From: Aphrophora alni | Taxonomy: Eukaryota; Arthropoda; Insecta; Hemiptera; Aphrophoridae | Assembly (NCBI GenBank): GCA_963513935.1 | Contig: OY740768.1 | Coordinates: 70,798,877 to 70,862,876, forward strand | DNA length: 64,000 nt | Direction: 5' to 3' | In this document: one piece after another, positions 29,276 to 39,813 of the stretch | Numbering within the stretch: position 1 is the stretch's first letter | Layout of the letters: each line of letters starts with the position of its first letter | Notes under the pieces: model-generated | Told to the model about the DNA's origin: nothing | Seen by the model: only the letters and a program-made list of their open reading frames with translations | Databases searched by the model: none | Translations under genes and position numbers: made by a program

Positions 29276-30009
29276 CGTTTTGTACGATTAATATTGGAAA
29301 ATCGCTTACGCCTTTTCTTCCCCCGTCTCTTGTTTGTTTTAGAACAATTTACGGAGGGGTGATCTGAGACAGTAGTATTAGATATAGTAAGGGAATTTAC
29401 TGGAGACGGGGATGAGGAGTGTGGGAGATCAGTGGGTGAGAGGTTGGCAGGGTCCTGGATTTCCCCAAGATTAGCCTCCACATTCACATTGTCAGACGTC
29501 AGAGAGGAATCAGGATCTAAGGGAATAAGGACGTCAAAGTGGCCTGCTTTCAGTGGCCCAGTAAACCTTAGTCTTTTTATTCCCTCAACCGGCTTCCCGA
29601 AACTGGTTAACAGAGTTTGGTCTGTGTAAACCTGCAGCTCATAGGGGAATATTTCAGAGGCTGCTTTTATTTCACATGTTGTCCCAAAAGTTCCCGGTTT
29701 GCTCATATCAGCCATATATTCTGCCTTTGTTCTGTAAATGCCCCCCGTCCGATTTAAGGTGAATGGTTTAAATCGGCACCAATTGTTAGTAACGTGCTGT
29801 ACAACACTGGTCCGAACTTGGAAACCTTGTGAATCAGTGCCGTATACGAAGTAAGCCAAAGATGAGAATAAGCACTGACCATCAGGATTGATAGGCAATA
29901 CATGGTGGGGAGTAGGCACCCCATCCACGTTGATGACTACTATAGTGAGAAAGTAGAGATATATAAATAGAAAGACAATAGAGAGAAATATAAATATTAT
30001 ATGTATCAA
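28891..30009 (-). pseudogene. Helitron OTU-like protease domain plus repeats
   Basis: The N-terminal part of the Helitron protein. INPDGQCLFSSLAYFVYGTD holds the Asp and Cys of an OTU-family cysteine protease active site. KAGHFDVLIPLDP supplies the matching His about 120 residues later. Then come a Ser/Pro-rich linker, a basic cluster (KTNKRRGKKRRKRF, a possible nuclear signal) and the 15-residue repeats. The first 25 residues of the open frame are hydrophobic (FIFLSIVFLFIYLYF) and more likely intron or leader sequence; CTATAG just before VVINVDGVP could be a splice acceptor. OTU domains are known in Helitron proteins. Its role in transposition is unknown. Confidence 0.85.
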
Positions 30010-30379
30010 GTAAAAGGGAAAACGGAATCAGTCTTGCCTAAAATGATCAAAATATATTGACGTATAGAACAGAACTGAAGTGAACAGAAGTAGTGTGTAG
30101 AGGTTCAGGAAAAAACAAAGCAAGTAGCAAAGTCTGTAGCCAGACTGACTGGTAGGGGGCAATGTAGACCCCTTATCAGCTGATACCTGCAGCCTACTGA
30201 TAAGGCCACTTGCAAACTGTGGCGTGCTGTCCTAGGCCTTGTCATGAGTGTTCACAATGATCAAAAACCGCTGTAGTTGTTCATCTAAATAACAGCCACC
30301 GAAAAAATGTATTAATAACAAATATATGCGTTTGACTGAAAATATTGTAATAGGGGTGTTAGCTACCCTTCGAGTAAAA

Positions 30380-31120
30380 GGTTTTCAAACCCTTTCTTAG
30401 TACGCCTCTAAGAACTTACCCGAAACCATGTACCGAATTTCAGAACTCTAGGTTTCGTGTTTAAATACAGTGAGAATAATACATGTTTGCCGAATTTCAC
30501 GTTTGTACGCTTCATAGTTTACAAAAAATAATGTATTTTACTTTTCGCGGTTTTTTCGCGATTTCCGCGGTTAGACCTGGATTTTTTTTAAAAACATTTC
30601 TTAGCGAGGACCTAGACGCCAGGAGGAACATGTTTGCCTAATTTCACGTTTGTACGCTTCATGGTTTACAACAAATTATGTATTTTACTTTTCGCGGTTT
30701 TTCGCGATTTACGCGGTTAGACGCGGTTAGACCTGGATTTTTTTTAAAAACGTTTCTTAGCGAGGACCTAGACGCCAGGAGGAACATGTTTGCCTAATTT
30801 CACGTTTGTACGCTTCATGGTTTACAACAAATTATGTATTTTACTTTTCGCGGTTTTTCGCGATTTACGCGGTTAGACATGGATTTTTTTTAAAAAACGT
30901 TTCTTAGCGAGCACCTAGACACCAGGATGAACATGTTTGCCGAATTTCACGTTTGTACGCTTCATAGTTTACAAAAAATAATGTATTTTACTTTTCGCGG
31001 TTTTTTCGCGATTTCCGCGGTTATACATTGAATTTTTCAAAACCGGTTCTTAGTGCGCGTCTAGGACCTATGAGGAAGCTGTGTACCAAGTTTCATTGTA
31101 ATCCGTTCAGTGGTTCCTGA
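30380..31120 (-). repeat. Helitron 5' subterminal array (147-156 bp units)
   Basis: Four clear units start ACATGTTTGCC at 30481, 30628, 30784 and 30931, with degenerate relatives on each side (about 30385 and 31030-31120). Each unit contains TTTCACGTTTGTACGCTTCA and a CG-rich TTTTCGCGG...TTCGCGATTT...CGCGG block, strikingly GC-rich against the background. It lies between the 5' end and the OTU frame, so it may hold promoter or replication elements; that is inference. Confidence 0.9.
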
Positions 31121-31130
31121 GATTTCGTGA

Positions 31131-31170
31131 TCAGTGAGTCAGTCAGTCAGTCAGTCAGTCAGTCAGTGAG
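31131..31170. repeat. (AGTC)n tetranucleotide repeat near Helitron 5' end
   Basis: About nine AGTC units lie within 70 bp of the Helitron 5' terminus, bordered by GTGATCAGTGAG and GTGAGTGGGTTTTGG. Confidence 0.9.
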
Positions 31171-33245
31171 TGGGTTTTGGCTTTTATTATTATAGATAAG
31201 AAACATTATTGTAAAACTGGTCTGAGATTTGCGGAAGGAAAATTTAAGATATTTTTATAACTTAGCTTCTTACAACAGATCAATGTTATTTAACTACTTA
31301 TATGAATATAATTAAATATGCCACATAGATTAAACATTTTACAATTTTAGAAGTGAACAAGATACTAAATGTTATACACATTTACCTATTGTTGATAAAG
31401 TAAAAAAAAAGAGATGTAGTCATATCTGATTCATCTATCGGACCGTGAATCTACAAATAAAGAATACGAACAAAAAATAACGTAGATCGTTTAACGGGTT
31501 ACTTGATTTTAACGCAACATTATTGATATATTGAAATAATCAACACTTTTCGAAACTTCAATTACCAAATTGAAGAAAACACATGTTTCTACATAATAAG
31601 ACTTTATTTACACCACGAAGATTTGTAGTTCTGTACAAACAATGGTTTAGTAATTAAAACGTGGAGTTGCTGCATAAAATATTTTCTGTGACTAGTTCTA
31701 TTTTATTTCCTTTAGCAATTGGATTGACGTTCTACATTCAATTAAACTTAAAATGAAATTGTCTCGTGAAAGTAATATATGAAATTATGTAACCATATAG
31801 ACCTGATTGCTTTGGTGATGAATGATTGGTTTTCCAGTGTAAATGAAGTTACTGATTAATTGTTTCATATAGATTCAAACATGTAAAAAATTTAATTGGT
31901 TGAATTTAATAATGGTGTATTTAATAAAAGTCGTATTTAATAGAAATTAATTTAAAGTTATAACTTTTCACTATACAGGATTAAAATGTATAACAGATTT
32001 TTGTGTTTTATTTAAAATAAAAATATTATTGTTATAACGTTTGGAATATTTCTACGATATATTACGAGTTAAACACTGTTATTTAATGAAATAACCAAGA
32101 AGCAAGTCAAGTGTTATGATTTCATCTAGGTTTGAGATTAAACGGAATGTCGAAGCTGATCTTTAGAAAATATTTACACGAGAGAGTTGCTTTTAATTAG
32201 TTTTTGTTTATTAAATCTCATCCTATCGACTTCACATTAAATCAATTGTTGTTTACATTAGTTTTATCTTAGTTATAGATTAAATTTTAACAATGTTAAA
32301 AAGGATAGGTTACAAAACCTTAAACTATGAAAATAATTACAATTAGTTTTATTTCCTCTCATATACGTAGTATAGAGAAATTATTAGTATTAGTTGAAAT
32401 ATTATTATGGTTCAGTTTTTTGCTCAAGTCTACGTTTTTAGGAATGTGTTTGTTTCCAAACTATTTTCCTGCTTTTTATTTAATTTTGTATGTGGGTATC
32501 TCAAATATTCTTTTCCTTTCTTTTTTTTTTAATTTTTATATTTATGGGTTACCAAAATAAAGTTACTCTTTTCACAAATGCAGCTCTTAAAATCAAACAA
32601 TTAGTTTTGTTGAAATTGAACATTTTAGGTGTTAACAAGACTTATTAGTTGCCAAATCCCTCCCAAAATTGTTAAGTGGTTAGGGATAAAAAAAATTTGA
32701 AAATAGTTATGGAATGTTATAAAAAAACTCAAAATTGATTATAACAAATGTAATAAAATTTTGGTGAAACTTAACAAGTTTAAAAACCATACAGATTCTT
32801 ATTTATCAGACCAAAATTATTAGTTTGTAAAATATTTTGAATTTGATATTGTAAATTTGTTTTAACTCTATTATCGCATTAAAGAGTAATTTGACCAATT
32901 TTAAAAATATTGTGAGAAGTTCGTCAAAATGTCTCTAATAGTCATTACTGATAAAAACCAAAGTAACATGTTTTTGTAAAAACATTCGTCCAAAAAATTT
33001 CGAGCAATTAGATATAATAACAACATAATAGAAGTTGTGAATGCCGTAAATTTTCTTGGTTTCATCTACCTACAATAAAACTACTAGTTAAATCATTCAT
33101 GTTTTATGTTGGATAAATGAATTATGTTGTGTGATTATATAAATGAATTGGAAGTAGTAGAGCTGCAGTTTTTGAACGATATAATTTTTATTATAAATAG
33201 ATTTTAGGAAATACTCATATCTTACTTTAATTAAGTTTTATTTAC

Positions 33246-33292
33246 CTCTGTTTTGGAAAATGTCCCAACAGTAGTGTCCTGAGGCTCCGTAA
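33246..33292 (-). CDS. RTK exon: extracellular stalk before the membrane
   Basis: A 47-nt exon encoding TEPQDTTVGTFSKTE, with a valine completed from the previous exon. The acceptor is CTTGTTTCAG and the donor is GAG|GTAAAT. It joins in phase to the FN3 exon upstream and to the transmembrane exon downstream. The Thr-rich sequence suits a short membrane-proximal stalk. It is small and low in information, but perfect phase on both sides supports it. Confidence 0.82.
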
Positions 33293-33550
33293 CTGAAACA
33301 AGAGATGTGGGATAAGCGATAATATTATGTAGCTATAACAAATTAAGTAAACGAAGTTTTATGTTGATCAACAAATAGTGAAAACACTGGTTTCTACTAC
33401 AACTTAATATCTCAACAAGGTGAGGTTTTAGCGACTCAGTAACACCTTAAAAGACAAGAACGTTAGGTAACACTTCTTGTTTTTAAGTAAATTCAAGGAT
33501 AAAATAAAGCAATAAGCTTAAAGTTTCAAAATATTTTAATAATATAAATG

Positions 33551-33590
33551 AGCTACAATTGTTTCGCCTTGCGGCATCATCGGGCAACTG
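33551..33590 (-). ncRNA. Hammerhead-like motif, left arm
   Basis: Reverse strand of the left arm, identical to the right-arm motif at 33700-33742: CCGATGA core, GCC-GCAA-GGC hairpin, GAAA, mini stem III, TA, then GCTC. It would be transcribed in the opposite direction from the right-arm copy. Confidence 0.5.
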
Positions 33591-33699
33591 ATAATTAACA
33601 GGTATAGGCAACTATTTATACATACACAAGTAACAGGAAACTGAAATACAATAGAGAAATCGGGACAGGTAGGGGGAATAACCTAGCAGGTAGATACCA

Positions 33700-33742
33700 G
33701 TTGCCCGATGATGCCGCAAGGCGAAACAATTGTAGCTCATTT
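33700..33742 (+). ncRNA. Hammerhead-like motif, right arm
   Basis: In order: CCGATGA (33705-33711; canonical CUGAUGA with U4 changed to C), T, the stem II hairpin GCC-GCAA-GGC (33713-33722), GAAA (33723-33726), CAATTG as a tiny stem III, and TA with the predicted cleavage after 33734. Stem I is only GC/GC plus one later pair. This is the minimal type I layout reported for Penelope-like elements, with a very short stem III. The U4C change and weak stem I argue against strong activity as a monomer. Confidence 0.5.
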
Positions 33743-34099
33743 ATATTATTAAAATATTTTGAAAATTTAAGCTTATTGCGTTATTTTATCCTTGAATATG
33801 GAGTTTCAACAAGAAATACGTTAAAAATTAAAAAAAAAAAAGTAAATTGTCATAAATGTTTTTCACACAAGTTCTGTTAACCGTGTTTAATGATTATTAC
33901 GGTATGCATTAATATTATTTATTTTATTTTTCTAAAATACAATTTGAATTAAGAAATAAATAAGTGGTAATTATTGTAACTTATTTATCTAATAAATAAC
34001 TTTTGAACTAATAAAACAATTCTATTGGATATTGATTTCTATTCATATTATTGATAGAGTTCTATCGGATATTTACCATTATTTCTGAAGTAAATAATA

Positions 34100-34147
34100 C
34101 ACGACGTTTCGAGAGTATCGATTAACTCTCGTTATCAAGTGACATAA
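34100..34147 (-). ncRNA. Hammerhead-like hairpin (CTTGATAA family), single copy
   Basis: Minus strand: GTCAC, TTGATAA, C, then a perfect six-base stem GAGAGT/ACTCTC around an eight-base loop, GAAA, CGTCGTG, TA. The architecture is that of a hammerhead with a strong stem II, but the core differs at two conserved positions (C3 to U, G8 to A). It is related to the pair at 15.6 kb. The inverted partner is missing here. Confidence 0.4.
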
Positions 34148-36540
34148 CCTGGAACATTTAAAATATAAGAGAAAGAGCCTTTATCTAAGCATATGTTAGA
34201 AACTAAAATTAATAACTTTAAAATGAAGAACCCATAGCTAACGAAATAGGCCTGAAACTTGTTTGTTTGTAATTCCTTTTGTTAGAAGTGCCATTCCTAG
34301 TGTGTAAATCTGTTTAGTTGCGTAATAGTTTTAGTCACTTGTGCAACTCGGTTCTAATTCATTAACACTTTCTTTCTTTCTTATTTTAAGTCACTAGTTT
34401 TGATTTAAACTAGACCTAGGCTTCCTGGACATTAGATTTACTTTTCTACGATAAGGTCAACTAAAATTAGTGTTTTCCCTCTTATTAATATTGTATGCAT
34501 CTTTAGATAATATTGACAATTTAAAATATTATATTCATAAAATAGTATTTAAATGTTTGTGTTTAATCGTATGTCGGTGAGAATCACGTAAGACACATAG
34601 GGGTGAATCACTCAGTATCGTCACCCTCAACTTAAGGAAATAAAAGGCAAACATTTCGAGTCTGTGTAGAGCTATGCGAATTTTTTCCTCTTACACGGAT
34701 ATACTTTCATTCTTACGAAACGCTGTTAAGCCATCCTTTGTCTACATTAGGTATATGCAATACAAGAAGGATAGCATTGCGATGATTTGGCAGGAATAAT
34801 TTTTAAAACTTTTATTTTTACTACTAATTTATAGTAATTGATTTAATATTTGTACAAATAAACATGGCTTAGTTAATTTAAATATTAACGTTCTGTCAAA
34901 TTTTTTAATTTTTGTCAGTGGTGAAATATTTTATGTTGATTGTATTAACGTCTGACGGGAAAAGTGGCGGTGATGATGTCATAATGCCTTAGGCTAGATA
35001 TTTTGTATTGTAAAACATCCTGGCAAAATGTTAAGGAAAAAACTTTACAAATTAGGAACAATTAAAGGAACCTTGACAGTTAGCATTACAAATACAATTC
35101 AACCAAATATGATTTACGTTTAGGATGAGTGTATGTCACAAGGACTACAAGTTTTTTTCTATTTAATAGATACATATCTTCCAAAATATTTCAATCTTTA
35201 AACATTCACATTAACTTGATAATGGAGAAAAACTTAACTTTGTATGAAAAAAACCCTAAATATTAAAGAAATTTATGTTTTTCTCTTGTTCATTCTTAAG
35301 TAATATTGTAGTTATTTTTGGGGAGATGGCGACGATTGTTATTTTTATAACATTTGTTTTTAGGGTGGGTGAGTAAAATAGCTAGTGGAATGCTTTAGTG
35401 TTCAATTATAGCAACTTGATCATCTGCTGTAATTACCTTCTTCTCTTTGGTATGTGATATAACAAACGGAAAACAAAACATTACATAAAATTAAAAAAAA
35501 AAAAAAATCTTCCAAAAACCAAACACTAAGTAATAATTTGACAAAACGTTTATAAGGGAATATTTCATATTTCTTGAAATGTGAAAGTTCACTTTAAGAA
35601 ATACGCGAGGAAAACACAGTATTAAAAAAAAATTCTTCTGAGGTATAGGTACAGATACGTTTTTGCATACAAGATGATGGATATTCAATTGTATAATATA
35701 CATAGTATTTAAAAAAACAATGTTTTGTTTTTCAATATTTATTTTGTCTTAACCTAACCTCTCAATAATTCCTGAAAAATCCGTTTCTCATATTTTTGTG
35801 AAATTTAAAAATTTACAAGATTAAATAAAGCTTAAAACTTGTTTTATCGTGTACCATAATCTCGTGATAAGTGTGAATCGTATTTGATTGAAATCAAGTT
35901 TTTAAGGACGCCAGGTCATAGATATTTCCTAAATATTCGCTATTACATCCAATTTAACATACTCGTTCAGAACAACACCTTTCATCGAAACTTCACTAAC
36001 ATCGGTAAGCCGATTTTTGTGTTAAATGTTAAATCTTTTATAATAGCTTTTGTTTTGACCGATAGCGTTCCAAGAATTTTTTTGTCTACACCTCTAGGTG
36101 GGGACCAATACGTTTCCCTAAAAACTATGCATAAACAATAATTTAAAAAAAAAAGTGTATAAGTCATTAGAGCTGATTTTGAGAAAATCGGAATATCGAG
36201 TTTTAGTTTTATTACTCCTTTGAACTTAAACAAGAAGGAGTAAAAACAATGAATATGCCAAAATATTATGCCATAAAATATGCCCACCTGCTAATTTCGA
36301 TAAATATCGTCTGTTGGCCTGTAGAGCTGTAGAGCACTTCACAGATGAGACAGAAATAATAACTGAAACCTCTTTTTTGCACTTGAGAAACTTGAAAAAT
36401 ATATTTGCAAAAACATTACGACTGTATTAATTTTTTTGACTATGGCTTAATATTCTCTATACTACTTATGTGTCAGAATGTAAAACATGTTTTATTCAAT
36501 TGATTTAGTATATTTAATTTAAATAATGTCAAAAATAGTA

Positions 36541-36657
36541 TATGGAGTGCTCAATTAAAAATGGCCACCACTAAGAGCTCCAAAACTAAAAGAGATACAA
36601 AAAACTTTACATGTGGAACCTTCCCTACTTTTCATGGGTTTTAAAAATATGTTATAG

Positions 36658-36698
<41 letters not shown>

Positions 36699-37550
36699 GT
36701 ATTCTATTCGTTGATGGTATTTCTATTTCTGGATAGAACATGTATTTTAAGGTTTCTGTATTCTTGGGTATATTTTGATACACCTAACTGTTTAGATATG
36801 GCATATTCAAGATTGGAAATTAATTATTTACTCCATTTTTAGGGAGTACTTTGAATTATTTTGTATCTCCAATTTAAGATATAAATATATTACACTACAG
36901 AATATAAAGCAGACAGGATAATTATGTGTGTAAAATTGTGTTTTATTAAATTATTTTACTTCCACAGTAGGGTCCACTTGAAAATAGTGGTAACTATTAT
37001 TATCCCTGGTAGGTAATAATCAGGCTTGAAATTAACAATAGATTTAAGTCAGCAAAGTTAATGTAATAATATAATGTATGTAATGTTAAAAAATAACAAA
37101 TATATGTAGGAGATACAGAAAATTAAAACTTAAGGTTACACTACTGTAATCTTCATTATCATAATCAGACAATCAAATTAATAAATAGTTGAAAAGGAAA
37201 CGAAAGAAAATGTATGGCTAAAAAGTTAACAACACTTTTTTCAAGATATTAAAAATTTCAACACCAGAAATGATCAAAAATCAGTTTTACAAAGGTTAAA
37301 AACTGTTACAAAAAATACCCAAGAATAAACAATTCTTAAAATTACATGATCTATCCAATAGCACTATTAAAACGTAGTTGGAAAAAAATGTAGTTGGCAA
37401 TTATATTGAAAAATGCTGGTGACTTTTCAAACTTTTGTTAACTTGTTTTCAAATTATTTAAAAAGTAGGGAAGGTGCCCCATTTAATCTTATATATCTTA
37501 ATATCTTATAGTTTTAAGATCTTAATGGTGGCAAACATAGGTTGTTTACT
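36541..37550. mobile_element. Foldback element, about 1 kb
   Basis: The left arm (from 36541) and right arm (to about 37550) are inverted relatives. Shared blocks are AAAAGTAGGGAAGGT, GGTGGC next to the end, and, further in, GTATTCTTGGGTAT and GGATAGAACATGTA versus GGATAGATCATGTA. The arms extend more than 200 bp each with many substitutions. An AT microsatellite interrupts the left arm. No coding frame is present. It looks like an old non-autonomous DNA transposon. Confidence 0.6.
36661..36698. repeat. (AT)n microsatellite
   Basis: About 18 AT units inside the left arm of the foldback element. Confidence 0.95.
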
Positions 37551-37917
37551 GTGTATATTATTATAAATAACCAAATTAATATAGTTAATGGAAAGGAATA
37601 AATTCAATTTATCAATACTGTAATACAATTCAAACTTAAAAATTGCTCATATTTTTGTAAAGCAAACTATTAATATTGTGTCCACTTTAGCTTTATGCAT
37701 GTTTCAATCAAATATTTAAATGTGTTAAACAAACAAGAAACGAACATAAATACAAAGATATTTTCGGTAAGGCTCAAAGAATTATTAATATATTGATAAC
37801 ACTATACTCTCGACCTACAGCGTTCAGGCTGATCTCACCATTTCCTTTAACTTTGCGGCTATCCTTTACATAATTATGCAATAATACTATGTACTCTCAC
37901 AGTAGTAGTTTACTTAC

Positions 37918-38117
37918 CTGTTAGGGTGGAGTTTCCCACAGGACCAGAACATCCTCTTTTGTCTACTGAATATACTCCTACCATGTAATCACCTGGTGAA
38001 GGCAAGATGTAGAGTTGACTATAAAAATACTGATTACTGATAAACCTTGCTTCTGCCACCCAACTCATATTGTAAACATGGCGATGGCTTGACGACCGCA
38101 GAATTACTTTGCCAAAA
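37918..38117 (-). CDS. RTK exon: membrane-proximal FN3-like domain
   Basis: It reads FGKVILRSSSHRHVYNMSWV, AEARFISNQYFYSQLYILPS, then PGDYMVGVYSVDKRGCSGPV and GNSTLT. 'L.PS.GDY.V.VYSVD..GCSGP' is the F-G strand ending of a fibronectin type III fold, with N-glycosylation sequons NMS and NST. The acceptor is ATGTTTCAG and the donor is CAG|GTAAGT. The 3' phase fits the stalk exon. The 5' phase (one base completing a codon) does not fit the next recognised exon upstream (42758-42908), so an intervening exon has probably not been found. Confidence 0.9.
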
Positions 38118-38211
38118 CTGAAACATTATGAGCACAATGTCAAAACATGTACACTAGAGCAGTATTACTTAACTAAAACTGTTTTATATATTTAATAAAG
38201 ATAGTATAATA

Positions 38212-38475
38212 TTTATTAAAGTTACGATTAAAGAACATATAAATAACTAGATATATGCCTATAGAAACTCTAACTTTGATAACCACCTTTTGGACTCGGG
38301 TCATAATAATTGTGATCATAATCTGAAGGTTAAACTTTTACATATTGAAAACAAAGGCAATAAATTCAGTCCTTCTAAAATCCATCGTTTAACATAGTTC
38401 ATTAACCCTCCTCTACCTACTGGGTCATTCCCCGAATCCCTCCCACTTTTCTTCAAAACATGTTAATTATCAGTT
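38212..38475 (+). pseudogene. Penelope-like GIY-YIG fragment (truncated, decayed)
   Basis: Plus-strand translation gives IKEHINN, a stop, then IYAYRNSNFDNHLLDSGHNN and LKVKLLHIENKGNKF. It aligns with the C-terminal half of the intact GIY-YIG frame at 40.0-40.4 kb (KEHVNSWKHGYRNSNFANHL). The untranslated tail also matches (CATAGTTCATTAACC reversed at 40.0 kb). It stops at TTATCAGTT, exactly where the ribozyme-bearing terminal repeat begins in the other copy, and gives way to Jockey-like sequence. Confidence 0.8.
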
Positions 38476-38476
38476 A

Positions 38477-39620
38477 GGCAGCAGTCACTGCGTCAAAGAG
38501 ACCACCGACTGAAACTGAGATTCCAGCCAAGAGTTGTAAGAAAGAGCTCACCTCAAGAAGGGAGCTACATACACACCGAATAATAATGACACTTGTGTCT
38601 CAGAAGCGGATGAAATTGAATCGGATATGGGTGCTAGAACGTTCAAGGGAACTTCGGCAACGATTCCTGCCAAGTTGTCGCTACGGCAGCGGCGAGTGTC
38701 TTTGCACAAGCCGATTGTTCAAGACGACAAATGTATGACCACCCCTACCACCAGGCCGCCATTACTAATGGAAACGTGACAAAGTGGGTCACCAGATGAT
38801 TCCAATGGTTTTACGTTATGGGAACAAAAGCCTTGCAGAGCTGCTTGCGGCCATTTTGACCAGCCTCCAATATTTGCTCCGAGATGAGTAGGGACCTCAA
38901 AGTGGTGGTCTGGAACGTGAATGGAGTTCGGTCCAAATATAACGACCTCCACTACTTCAACACGGAATATTGCAATCATCATCCTCATCTCTAAGCCTAG
39001 GGAGGAAAATCTCTTCCCTCAAAAATATCGACCAATATCTTTTCTACCAACGTTATCTAAAATGTTTGAAAGACTTGTTCTGGTTGCAGCCCCATCTAGA
39101 GGACTTCATCAGACCCGAACAGTAAGACTTACGAAGGGGGCATTCCACGACGCTTTAGTTGGTTCGAGTTATAATAAGAGCTTTTCTTTCATTGCAGTGC
39201 TACTAGACGTCTGTGAGGCATTTGGATACAAACTCCTTCTCTACAAGTTGAGTGAGTGTCATGTACTCCAGGCAGTCGTACACTTGATCCGCTCTTACTT
39301 CTCGGGCAAGTTCTTCAGGAGCTCTGTAGACGGAGAACTCTCTACACTATGGCCGATATTTGCTGGAGTTCCCCAAGGTATCAACAAGGTTCCTGGGACC
39401 AGTATTGTATCTTATATTCACTAATGATTTTCGAACTGTTCAAAGTGTGACACTGTCGCGTTATGCTGATGATGCGTTGCTACACTGTAATAATGAAAAT
39501 CTTGCTTACTCGGCAAGAACTATTTAGAAGCAGTTAGATGTGCTGTCTCCATGGCTGGAGAAATGACGTTACTTGTTCTAAAAGCTATTATTCTGTTGAA
39601 CTTTTGAAAAGTTGAGGCGA
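38477..39620 (+). pseudogene. Jockey-like non-LTR retrotransposon fragment
   Basis: Remnants appear in order. A polar stretch (about 38480-38720) may be from the gag-like frame. An endonuclease start LKVVVWNVNGVRSKYNDL follows at 38895-38950. Then, after an internal deletion, come reverse-transcriptase blocks YRPISFLPTLSKMFERLV and FAGVPQG, and RYADDALLH (catalytic YADD) at 39457-39485 in another frame. Frameshifts and stops throughout make it dead. The block wording fits the Jockey/CR1 group of LINEs. Confidence 0.85.
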
Positions 39621-39813
39621 TTATCCCGGAAAGAACACTGCCATACTCCGTTTACAAAAATGTAGGGGTTTGTGTTTGAACTTTTTGGTGTTTCATTAAT
39701 TTATTTTTATAAGGTACTTCTAAATTATGGAGCTTTTATCCGTGTTTTATGGCAATTTGTTTAATGGTGTTCAATCTTTTATATAGTTGCTGTGATCAAG
39801 TGGTATACTAATT

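Larger units (their letters stand above)
24074..31196 (-). mobile_element. Helitron rolling-circle transposon, near full length
   Basis: Read on the minus strand, the element begins TCTATAATAATAAAAG (31196 downward) and ends CAGCTAG (CTAG at 24077-24074). It is flanked by A on the 5' side and T on the 3' side, the canonical Helitron insertion between A and T with no target duplication. A hairpin sits 9 nt before CTAG. It codes, in order, an OTU-like domain with 15-residue repeats, a Rep/HUH domain and a Pif1-like helicase. At least four lesions interrupt the frame: TAA at 28891-28893, TGA at 26884-26886, a deletion near 26430 and an A-run indel near 26117. The few lesions suggest a fairly recent insertion. 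It lies in the same orientation as the host gene. Confidence 0.92.
23814..33245. other. Intron carrying the Helitron
   Basis: A 9.4 kb intron, of which 7.1 kb is the Helitron at 24074-31196. The remaining flanks, 23814-24073 and 31197-33245, are AT-rich without recognised features. Confidence 0.7.
33493..33796. mobile_element. Short Penelope-like derivative with inverted ribozyme-bearing arms
   Basis: Two nearly identical 98-bp arms (33493-33590 and 33698-33796, inverted) enclose about 107 bp. The centre matches the untranslated part of the GIY-YIG-bearing copy at 39.8-40.6 kb (CAGGAAACTGAAATACAATA, GAGAAATCGGG). This copy is therefore a non-autonomous, coding-deleted relative. Both arms carry the hammerhead-like core described separately. 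Confidence 0.8.
33293..37917. other. Intron with ribozyme-like palindromes and a foldback element
   Basis: It holds the Penelope-related palindrome (33.49-33.80 kb), a single hammerhead-like hairpin (34.10-34.15 kb) and a foldback element (36.54-37.55 kb). The stretch 34.15-36.54 kb is AT-rich; a moderately GC-richer patch at 34.56-34.80 kb has no identity I can assign. Confidence 0.6.

Noticed and set aside
28957..29367. Plus-strand 136-codon frame made of repeated MYCRIFLTVFFYS-like units
   Set aside because: Antisense shadow of the 45-bp repeat array in the Helitron protein.
38719..38988. Minus-strand 89-codon frame
   Set aside because: Antisense to the Jockey-like endonuclease region; no motifs of its own.
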